DNA of 9,606 nt from positions 1-9,606 of the forward strand of contig CAJTXM010000026.1 of NCBI GenBank assembly GCA_910583545.1, in the 5' to 3' direction. Made by a program: the position numbers and the translations under genes. Positions within the stretch are counted from its first letter, which is position 1. Every line of letters starts with the position of its first letter. The notes below the pieces were generated by a model. It did not search any database and had not been told where the DNA came from. It was given only the letters and a program-made list of their open reading frames with translations. Below, one piece after another: positions 5,064 to 9,606 of the stretch. Source of the stretch: an uncultured Christensenella sp. GTDB lineage: Bacteria; Bacillota; Clostridia; Christensenellales; Borkfalkiaceae.

Positions 5064-6962
5064 TTACTGAAAGATCACAGTGAACGGCGTTTCCCTGTCG
5101 CCGTTGCCGTAGAACCAGTCCTCTGCCCACGTGGAAGTATCTATACCCGATTCTACTACTATAACCAAGTCTTCGGCGCAGTTTCCGAACGCAAGCGTTC
5201 CGACGTAATCTACACCGCTTTTCAAGAATACTTTTCTCAGGTTCTTGCCGAAAAACGCGTAATCTGCAACACCGTTAGTTATTATCAGCTCTTCAAGATT
5301 GTCTGCACAGCCCAAAATGAATCCGCTGCTGTCTGCCTTAATTACACTTTTACCGCAATATCTGCAATCATAGTCGTTTTCCCCGACTTGACAGTGGTCT
5401 TGTTTCTGCGTAATTGTCTCTTCGAAATGTCCGCATACTCTGCATTCTTTGGTTTCCCTGCCTTCACAAGGAAAACTTTTAAAATTATAATTATGACCGG
5501 TTGCCGATATTTCATTTTGTCTTACAAGCGTTTCTCCGCAACGTAAGCACTCTTTCCCTCGCGTAAGCCCTGCTGTCGTACACGTCGGCGATACTGCTGA
5601 TATTTCCGTTTCGTTATGACCTAATGCGGCGAGCTCTTCCGATTCGGTTAATACCGTTTCACAGCGTAAGCAACGTGTTTCCGAAGTCGAACCCTTCTCC
5701 GTACACGTCGGTAATACTTCTTCGTGAACGGTGACTTCAAAATGTCCCTGTGCCTGAATCGGAGTTTGTTCTTTTAAAACCGTATTGCAACGGCTGCATT
5801 CGATTCCGTCTGTAACTCCGCTTTCTGTACAAGTCGCCGAAGTACCTGCAATCACTACCTCGTTATGACCGAGTGCAGGCAACACTATTTCAGGGACGAT
5901 ATCCGCAAAACATATCAAGCATATTTTCGATTCGGTATATCCGCTTTCTGTACAAGTCGGAGCCAACGATCCAACAGTGCCCACTTTATGACCGTATGCT
6001 GGAATAAGCTGCTGTCTTTCAAGAACTACATTGCAGCGTCTGCACTCTTTGCCGTCCGTCAGTCCGGCTTCCGTGCAATTTGCCTCTATTCCTACAATCA
6101 CCCCTTCGATATGTCCGAGCGCAAGGAGCTCCGTCTGTTCTTTTAGTACCGCATTGCAGCGGCCGCATTCGATTCCGTCTGTCTTGCCCGGTTCAGTACA
6201 CGTTGCCGAAGTGCCTGCGATCACCCTCTCGTTGTGTCCGAGCGCAAGGATCTCTGACTGTTCTTGCAGTACCGCATTGCAGCGGCTGCATTCGATTCCG
6301 TCTGTAACTCCGCTTTCGGTGCAGGTTGCCGAAGTGCCTGCGATCACTCGCTCGTTGTGTCCGAGTGCGAGGATCTCTGACTGCTCTTGCAGTACCGCAT
6401 TGCAGCGGCTGCATTCGATTCCGTCTGTAACTCCGCTTTCGGTGCAGGTTGCCGAAGTGCCTGCGATCACCCTCTCGTTGTGTCCGAGTGCGAGGATCTC
6501 TGACTGCTCTTGCAGTATCGCATTGCAACGACTGCATTCGATTCCGTCTGTTTTGCCCGGTTCGGTACACGTTGCCGAAGTACCTGCGATCACTCTCTCG
6601 TTGTGTCCGAGTGCGAGGATCTCTGATTGTTCTTGCAGTACCGCATTACAACGGCTGCATTCAATTCCGTCTGTAACTCCGCTTTCGGTGCAGGTTGCAG
6701 GTTTGCCTGCGATCACTCGCTCGTTGTGCCCTAATGCAGGAATCGTCTCTTGCGATTTCAGAACCTCGCCGCAGTCGGCGCATTTCAAGCCGGCTGTCTT
6801 TCCGCTTTCTGTACAAGTCGCGGAATAGCCCGAAAGCGATTCCGTTTCGGTATGTAAGCAAACCGTTTCTGCCGAAGACGGTTTCAAAAATATTAACGTC
6901 AATATCCCTGCAACCATTGCCGCAAGCAATATTGCGTATAAGCTTATTAGTAACTTTTTCAT
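5064..6962 (-). CDS. Secreted Cys/His-repeat protein with BspA-like LRR end
   Basis: A 632-aa exported protein. A signal peptide (MKKLL plus hydrophobic core to about residue 26, possible cleavage after SSA near 31) precedes eleven repeats of about 41 residues (about 40-490). Each repeat has the spacing C-X10-C-X2-C-X14-H and ends in ALGH or a variant. This Cys3His set could bind a metal or form disulfides, and similar CxxC...PALGH repeats are common in gut Bacillota surface proteins. Two degenerate units follow (491-540). Residues 552-606 form a short BspA-type leucine-rich repeat (NLEELIITNGVADYAFFGKN), and the end is TWAEDWFYGNGDRETPF. There is no LPXTG signal, so the protein is either released or held by an uncleaved signal helix. 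A GAGGT SD overlaps the stop of the 19-aa gene upstream. It probably works in adhesion or contact at the cell surface. Confidence 0.85.
   Translation of the reverse strand: MKKLLISLYAILLAAMVAGILTLIFLKPSSAETVCLHTETESLSGYSATCTESGKTAGLKCADCGEVLKSQETIPALGHNERVIAGKPATCTESGVTDGIECSRCNAVLQEQSEILALGHNERVIAGTSATCTEPGKTDGIECSRCNAILQEQSEILALGHNERVIAGTSATCTESGVTDGIECSRCNAVLQEQSEILALGHNERVIAGTSATCTESGVTDGIECSRCNAVLQEQSEILALGHNERVIAGTSATCTEPGKTDGIECGRCNAVLKEQTELLALGHIEGVIVGIEANCTEAGLTDGKECRRCNVVLERQQLIPAYGHKVGTVGSLAPTCTESGYTESKICLICFADIVPEIVLPALGHNEVVIAGTSATCTESGVTDGIECSRCNTVLKEQTPIQAQGHFEVTVHEEVLPTCTEKGSTSETRCLRCETVLTESEELAALGHNETEISAVSPTCTTAGLTRGKECLRCGETLVRQNEISATGHNYNFKSFPCEGRETKECRVCGHFEETITQKQDHCQVGENDYDCRYCGKSVIKADSSGFILGCADNLEELIITNGVADYAFFGKNLRKVFLKSGVDYVGTLAFGNCAEDLVIVVESGIDTSTWAEDWFYGNGDRETPFTVIFQ
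6111..6725 (-). repeat. Five tandem 123-bp repeats inside the surface gene
   Basis: Repeats 2-6 of the 632-aa protein (residues 80-284) are 123 bp each and almost identical in DNA. Units at 6357-6479 and 6234-6356 encode the same 41 residues and differ by about five bases. Units 3 and 6 share EPGK where units 2, 4 and 5 have ESGV, which suggests multi-unit duplication. Unit 9 (residues 367-407) resembles this family although divergent units 7 and 8 lie between. Recent expansion by slippage or unequal recombination is likely. Confidence 0.9.
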
Positions 6963-6972
6963 TGTGATTACC

Positions 6973-7032
6973 TCAAAAACCTAACGCTTTTACAAGTTCG
7001 TCGTATACTTTGTCAAGCTCGATTTCCGTCAT
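6973..7032 (-). CDS. Very small ORF, 19 aa, translationally coupled
   Basis: Encodes MTEIELDKVYDELVKALGF. Its ATG overlaps the stop of the 60-aa gene as ATGA, and its TGA runs into the GAGGT ribosome site of the 632-aa surface gene, so it fills the space between them exactly. It forms one amphipathic acidic helix. The upstream bases are AG-rich (AAAGAGAA) but not a strong SD. It may be a real micropeptide or a leader ORF that couples translation of the surface gene; the exact fit is the main evidence. Confidence 0.45.
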   Translation of the reverse strand: MTEIELDKVYDELVKALGF

Positions 7033-7211
7033 TTCTCTTTCTTTTTCCATAGGTATCTCTTATATTCTTCAAATTTGTACATTCCGATATCACAGTCCAG
7101 GGCTTCGTCAAATTCGCCGTCAACAGGGGAAAAATACATTTCTTTAAGTTCTTTATCGGTAGGTCTTTTACCTAATATTTTGCAAACTTCCTCATATTGT
7201 TGTTGTGTCAT
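7029..7211 (-). CDS. Small acidic protein, 60 aa, unknown
   Basis: Unrecognised. It starts MTQQQYEEVCKILGKRPTDKEL, a helix followed by an RPTDKELKEMY turn-helix. The middle is acidic (FSPVDGEFDEALDCDIGMY) and the end is basic (YKRYLWKKKEK). The AAGGAGCAAGA ahead of the ATG is a strong SD. The start overlaps the stop of the 80-aa gene and the stop overlaps the 19-aa ORF start, each as ATGA. Small acidic/helical proteins of this type are common in mobile elements as regulators or inhibitors, but nothing specific is visible. Confidence 0.68.
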   Translation of the reverse strand: MTQQQYEEVCKILGKRPTDKELKEMYFSPVDGEFDEALDCDIGMYKFEEYKRYLWKKKEK

Positions 7212-7450
7212 TCTTGCTCCTTTTCCGTCCGAGGGCGGCGTTTTCGTTTCGTACTGTTTATTAATTCTGGATTTTCATCTATCTCGACCTCGAACATTGC
7301 GCAGGTTATTAGTCCGCAGGGATAACCTGAACAGAACCGACGAAAGTCGGTTGCGGCTTTTTCTGCATCTTCGTGGGTATCAAAAAAACCGATATGCACT
7401 TGTTTATCTAATTCGCATTGCGTTACTAACAAATTTTTAATACTTCTCAT
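7208..7450 (-). CDS. Small protein, 80 aa, unknown
   Basis: Unrecognised. The pattern is strand (KNLLVTQCELDKQVHIGFF), helix (THEDAEKAATDFRRFCSG), strand (CGLITCAMFEVEID), then a basic tail (TKRKRRPRTEKEQE). The beta-alpha-beta core with one edge helix resembles small peptide- or nucleic-acid-binding folds, and the tail suggests nucleic-acid contact; both are inferences. Cysteines at 12, 40, 45 and 50 do not form a recognisable zinc motif. The SD is modest (GCAGG about eight bases before the ATG), and a 29-bp gap separates it from the upstream 76-aa gene. Its stop overlaps the start of the 60-aa gene as ATGA. Confidence 0.68.
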   Translation of the reverse strand: MRSIKNLLVTQCELDKQVHIGFFDTHEDAEKAATDFRRFCSGYPCGLITCAMFEVEIDENPELINSTKRKRRPRTEKEQE

Positions 7451-7479
7451 TACAAACCTGCTAAATCGCAGAACGTTGA

Positions 7480-7710
7480 CTACGTTTGTTGACCGTCTTT
7501 TAACTCCTGCAATATTTCGCCCGATAAGCTTGAAATTGTTGAGCTTAAAATTTTAATAGCTTCCACCGTCACCGTATGCACTTCTTCTACGGGCGAATAT
7601 TCGCTTAATTCCGCGCCGAGTATCTTTTCCGATATTTCGCCTAAAACCTGCAATTCAGATATGAATTGCTCCAACCGTTCAAGAGGTTCAATAAGTTCTT
7701 CGTTCTTCAT
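7480..7710 (-). CDS. Small helical protein, 76 aa, unknown
   Basis: Unrecognised. Acidic and mostly helical: MKNEELIEPLERLEQFISEL, then GEISEKILGAELSEY, then HTVTVEAIKILSSTISSLSGEIL, ending in KDGQQT. The heptad-like hydrophobics suggest a coiled coil or a helical bundle partner. An in-frame ATG 34 codons earlier would overlap the zinc-ribbon gene extensively and has no SD. The chosen ATG has AAAGGAGCGAAA just ahead and overlaps the zinc-ribbon stop as ATGA. Confidence 0.7.
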   Translation of the reverse strand: MKNEELIEPLERLEQFISELQVLGEISEKILGAELSEYSPVEEVHTVTVEAIKILSSTISSLSGEILQELKDGQQT

Positions 7711-7955
7711 TTTCGCTCCTTTCTCTTTTCTTCGGAATACTGATGAATTGGTATAATACCGCTGACTGCGTTGAAATTCTTTACCCTGCATACGGGATAG
7801 ATACGTCCGCAATTTTCACACACAAGTTTTACTTCCCACTTAAAGCCGCTACCGTCCCCTGCTTCCGATAAATAGTCGGCACCGTCATATCCGACGTGCA
7901 TTGTTATGTTGTAACTTCCGCAACCCTCGCATTTGATATTACCGTGTTTGTTCAT
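7707..7955 (-). CDS. Zinc-ribbon protein, 82 aa
   Basis: Two CxxC knuckles, CEGC (residues 9-12) and CENC (46-49), separated by 33 residues and a strand-rich segment, indicate a zinc ribbon that probably binds nucleic acid or protein. A fifth cysteine (residue 56) lies nearby, and the C-terminus is very basic (EEKRKERK). The AGAGGAGCGAAAA ahead of the ATG is a strong SD. As the first gene after a divergent promoter region and the leader of the minus-strand series, it is placed where a regulator often sits. It might bind the palindrome at 8010-8024, but that is only positional inference. No named family is assigned. Confidence 0.75.
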   Translation of the reverse strand: MNKHGNIKCEGCGSYNITMHVGYDGADYLSEAGDGSGFKWEVKLVCENCGRIYPVCRVKNFNAVSGIIPIHQYSEEKRKERK

Positions 7956-7993
7956 TTTTCGCTCCTCTTTGCCTCTGGCTGATACTTTTATGA

Positions 7994-8020
7994 TTTATAA
8001 CACAAACTCTGCATTGACAA
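7994..8020 (-). promoter_or_regulatory. Minus-strand promoter for the small-protein series
   Basis: TATAAA (7999-7994) with an extended -10 TG (8002-8001) and TTGTCA (8020-8015) at a short 15-bp spacing. The extended -10 can offset the poor spacer. The predicted start near 7987 gives a leader of about 30 nt to the zinc-ribbon ATG. Its -35 overlaps the -35 of the plus-strand RNA promoter, so the two promoters probably compete. Confidence 0.5.
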
Positions 8021-8024
8021 TGCA
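8010..8024. promoter_or_regulatory. 15-bp palindrome over two divergent -35 boxes
   Basis: TGCATTG-A-CAATGCA is a perfect 7-bp inverted repeat around one central base. It covers TTGACA of the plus-strand RNA promoter (8014-8019) and TTGTCA of the minus-strand promoter (8015-8020). A dimeric repressor bound here would block both. No regulator with a recognisable helix-turn-helix is visible in the window. Confidence 0.5.
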
Positions 8025-8042
8025 AATTGTTTAGTGTAGAAT
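8014..8042 (+). promoter_or_regulatory. Strong sigma-A promoter for structured RNA 2
   Basis: TTGACA (8014-8019) and TAGAAT (8037-8042) with exactly 17 bp between them. The predicted start is A8049, five bases before the first pseudoknot strand. This is the best -35 in the window. Confidence 0.82.
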
Positions 8043-8048
8043 ATTTAT

Positions 8049-8223
8049 AGAACCGCGCCACTCCGTCTTTTTGAGTCGTTTTTTTTAGTTTTTTTTAAGT
8101 TGAGAATTTTAAGCCTTGTTCTACCGACGGAAGGCGCGAGGTAGTACAAGAAGTACATTATAAATTGTAGAACAAAACTTAATTTTCTTGGCTTGCCGTC
8201 GAACTTAGGTTCGGCGGTTTTTT
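8049..8223 (+). ncRNA. Structured RNA 2, large H-type pseudoknot, about 175 nt
   Basis: Unannotated RNA gene with a consensus promoter and a terminator. Two long stems interlock. Stem 1 pairs CGCGCC (8054-8059) with GGCGCG (8133-8138) and TCCGTC (8062-8067) with GACGGA (8126-8131): 12 Watson-Crick pairs with a 2x1 internal loop. Stem 2 pairs 8097-8124 with 8167-8194: TTGTTCTAC/GTAGAACAA (9 bp), TTAAG/CTTAA, GAGAA/TTTTC with one wobble, and AAGTT/GGCTT with two wobbles, separated by small bulges. The strand order is that of an H-type pseudoknot with a one-base junction (C8125). The first loop (8068-8096) has two U8 tracts and the last (8139-8166) a small GUAC hairpin. No reverse transcriptase, TnpB or Cas gene is present, and I recognise no RNA class. 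The next gene on the strand is the membrane protein at 8296. Confidence 0.7.
8196..8223 (+). terminator. Intrinsic terminator of structured RNA 2
   Basis: CCGTCGAAC pairs with GTTCGGCGG across a TTAG loop (9 bp, one G-U), followed by six Ts (8218-8223). It separates the RNA from the promoter of the downstream membrane protein, so the two are independent transcripts except for read-through. Confidence 0.88.
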
Positions 8224-8232
8224 ATTGAATTG

Positions 8233-8261
8233 TTGACTTTGCCCCCTATGTGTGATAAAAT
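8233..8261 (+). promoter_or_regulatory. Sigma-A promoter of the membrane-anchored protein
   Basis: TTGACT (8233-8238) and TAAAAT (8256-8261) with a 17-bp spacer. The start near A8268 gives a 28-nt leader with AAAGGTG ahead of the ATG at 8296. It shows that the longer reading frame starting at a TTG at 8230 is not the real start. Confidence 0.78.
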
Positions 8262-8295
8262 TTATTTAACAAAATCAAACAAAGGTGATAAAGTA

Positions 8296-9207
8296 ATGGA
8301 CATTGTTTATAATGTTGTAGTTCCAATTTTTACGTCTTTATTAGGCGGTTTAATCGCTGGATTATTTACTTTCTTGGGCGTTAAAATGACATTATCACAC
8401 GAGAGAAAAACCCACGAAACTGACTTAAAAATTAAGCAAGCAGAACAACACAAACAAGAAATTGAAAAAACTATTGAACGTAATAAACGAATAATTCTCA
8501 CCAGACCGGAAATGACAATCACAAAAAACAATAAATCGATAAAATACGTAGAAGAGATTTGTTTGTTGCCTTATATAAAACCGGAATTATTTGACGAAAA
8601 AACTATTCTATTTGGTTATTCCGAAGATATTTTCAAGGAAGATTACTGGAATAAATACGAAATTGTATTACAAAATACTGGTAAAAGAACAATAGTTTCC
8701 GCTTTCTTGCATATTCCTTATAAAAGTGGATTTAACATTTACGGAAAAATAGAATTAAAGTCTTGGCAAGAAGCATATTTTTTTAATTATTACAGCGATG
8801 AAAATTTAATTTCAACCCCTATTTGTCCTAATGAAAAAATTAAAATAATTATTTATTTCCCAAAGATAGCGCCAGCACTTGAAGATAAATGCTTAGATTT
8901 CTACTGTTGCGACGAAGACGATAATTATTGGTATCAAAGGAATGTCAACGCAAACTTTAAATGCGAAGCCGAAATTACTGCGCCAGAAACTTACCGTATG
9001 CACTTACAGCAAGACTGCAATTATTGGTTTATATACGACCATTTTTATTATGACAAGAACGTAAAAAAATGCTTTAATAAAAATATTAGTTCATTGTTAG
9101 AAGAACGGAAGCAGAAAATTTGGGCAAATACTGATAAACAAGAAAAATTTATAAACGCTGTAAACCGCGGCGAAATTGCTTTAAAATACAAATTGCCATT
9201 AGAATAA
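8296..9207 (+). CDS. Membrane-anchored coiled-coil protein, candidate effector
   Basis: Not a family I can name. The 303-aa protein has one N-terminal transmembrane helix (about 7-29, IFTSLLGGLIAGLFTFLGV), then a charged coiled coil (33-66, SHERKTHETDLKIKQ). The domain from about 70 to 230 is probably cytoplasmic and strand-rich (YEIVLQNTGKRTIVSAFLHI; EKIKIIIYFPK), with clustered Cys and aromatics (LDFYCCDEDDNYWYQ) like an Ig-like sandwich. The helical end includes SSLLEERKQKIWAN. It is far more AT-rich than the minus-strand genes around it, stands alone on the plus strand, and has its own promoter and terminator, so it is probably cargo acquired separately. A membrane anchor, coiled coil and sensor-like domain are usual in defence or exclusion effectors, but no catalytic motif is seen. 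The start is set by AAAGGTGAT nine bases before the ATG and by promoter position. Confidence 0.82.
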   Translation: MDIVYNVVVPIFTSLLGGLIAGLFTFLGVKMTLSHERKTHETDLKIKQAEQHKQEIEKTIERNKRIILTRPEMTITKNNKSIKYVEEICLLPYIKPELFDEKTILFGYSEDIFKEDYWNKYEIVLQNTGKRTIVSAFLHIPYKSGFNIYGKIELKSWQEAYFFNYYSDENLISTPICPNEKIKIIIYFPKIAPALEDKCLDFYCCDEDDNYWYQRNVNANFKCEAEITAPETYRMHLQQDCNYWFIYDHFYYDKNVKKCFNKNISSLLEERKQKIWANTDKQEKFINAVNRGEIALKYKLPLE

Positions 9208-9214
9208 CATTCTT

Positions 9215-9532
9215 TTAATCTAAATACCTATTATTCAGAGCTTTATGCAGTTTTGTATAAAGCTCTGTTTTTCTGTTTACCGAAGCAAGAAAACGCTCAA
9301 ACAATCCACTTTCAGGCTTTTCGGCGACTCTACTTAAAATTTTAGTTTCTTCAACTATTTTTGCTCGTATATCTTTTAATACCTTTTTTAGTTCTTTCCT
9401 GCAAAGCTCAACCGTAGTCTGCTCTATTGCGCTGTCCCTATTAATGTTTGTTTTTTCTCGAACATTAGCCCCTATTATTCCGGGTAATTCGTATATCTCC
9501 ATTCTTGTTAATTCAATAGTTGCTTTCTTCAT
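9215..9532 (-). CDS. Helical protein, 105 aa, unknown
   Basis: Unrecognised. Mostly charged helices: ELTRMEIYELPGIIGANVRE, then TTVELCRKELKKVLKDIRAK, then GLFERFLASVNRKTELYTKL, ending NNRYLD. There is no membrane segment or known motif. The SD is AAGAGG five bases before the ATG, and the ATG overlaps the stop of the gene that enters from the right edge as ATGA. The same frame stays open upstream to the window edge, so an earlier start cannot be excluded. Its last codons carry the hairpin that terminates the facing gene. Confidence 0.68.
   Translation of the reverse strand: MKKATIELTRMEIYELPGIIGANVREKTNINRDSAIEQTTVELCRKELKKVLKDIRAKIVEETKILSRVAEKPESGLFERFLASVNRKTELYTKLHKALNNRYLD
9236..9272 (+). 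terminator. Intrinsic terminator inside the facing gene
   Basis: CAGAGCTTTAT (9236-9246) pairs perfectly with ATAAAGCTCTG (9257-9267), extended by three pairs into the loop, and is followed by T5 (9268-9272). It ends plus-strand transcription of the membrane protein about 30 bp past its stop. The other strand has no T-run after the stem, so it works in one direction. It lies within the coding sequence of the minus-strand 105-aa gene. Confidence 0.8.
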
Positions 9533-9606
9533 ACAGCCTCTTTTGCAGTTAAGAAAATACTGCCTAATGCTCTCAGACTGCGTATTTTGCGTTCTAACGG
9601 CTTTTT
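9529..9606 (-). CDS. C-terminal end of a gene entering from the right
   Basis: Twenty-five codons are open to the window edge, ending FLTAKEAV and a TGA that overlaps the ATG of the 105-aa gene. The basic, helix-like end (KKPLERKIRSLRALG) gives no family. The ATGA junction, the same as at five other places in the window, is the main support. Confidence 0.45.
   Translation of the reverse strand, partial: KKPLERKIRSLRALGSIFLTAKEAV

Noticed and set aside
6031..6828. Long plus-strand open frame with repeated Ser/Pro-rich protein
   Set aside because: It is exactly antisense to the 123-bp repeats. The repeat length, divisible by three, keeps a stop-free frame open in every unit. No ribosome site, and the minus-strand protein has clear domains.
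8049..8223. Retron, CRISPR tracr or TnpB/IscB guide RNA
   Set aside because: No reverse transcriptase, Cas or TnpB/IscB gene, no repeat array and no transposon ends are visible in the window.
8230..8295. Upstream TTG start for the membrane protein
   Set aside because: It would place the start codon and first residues over the gene's own -35 and -10 boxes, with no ribosome site. The ATG at 8296 has AAAGGTG ahead.

Overview
The window looks like an accessory or mobile region of a gut-type Bacillota (Clostridia-like) genome. The evidence is strong AGGAG ribosome sites, textbook sigma-A promoters with 17-bp spacers, and a secreted protein built from the Cys/Gly-His repeats and BspA-type leucine-rich repeat common in gut Bacillota surface proteins. 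Most genes are small or unrecognised, are packed on the minus strand, and are often joined by 4-bp ATGA stop/start overlaps (six are visible). No replication, integration, conjugation or virion gene is recognisable, so the kind of element (plasmid, integrative element or phage) cannot be named.

Layout, in order of minus-strand transcription. At the right edge is the tail of one gene, coupled to a 105-aa helical protein (9215-9532). Next, reading the opposite way, comes an AT-rich island (about 7990-9272): a strong promoter, a roughly 175-nt structured RNA that folds on paper into a large H-type pseudoknot, its terminator, then a second promoter, a membrane-anchored 303-aa protein and its own terminator. 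A divergent promoter and a 15-bp palindrome separate this island from the long minus-strand series. That series begins with a zinc-ribbon protein and four small proteins (82, 76, 80, 60 and 19 aa). It continues with three envelope proteins: 632 aa with eleven 41-residue repeats, 397 aa with a type II membrane anchor, and 463 aa with a signal peptide and a C-terminal membrane anchor. Two small proteins (57 and 62 aa) lie between the first and second envelope proteins. The series ends with two lysine-rich proteins and a phage-type adenine DNA methyltransferase cut by the left edge.

Between the two lysine-rich genes, on the plus strand, is a second small RNA of about 89 nt. It has a consensus promoter, an 8-bp closing stem, a three-way-junction-like fold and a U8 end. 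One of the flanking lysine-rich proteins has a C-terminal domain that resembles the MazF/PemK fold by eye.

The most interesting content is the two unannotated, promoter-to-terminator RNA genes, both opposite in strand to the main operon, and the pairing of the larger one with a membrane-anchored protein of unknown function. The pairing of RNA and protein into a system is an inference from position only.
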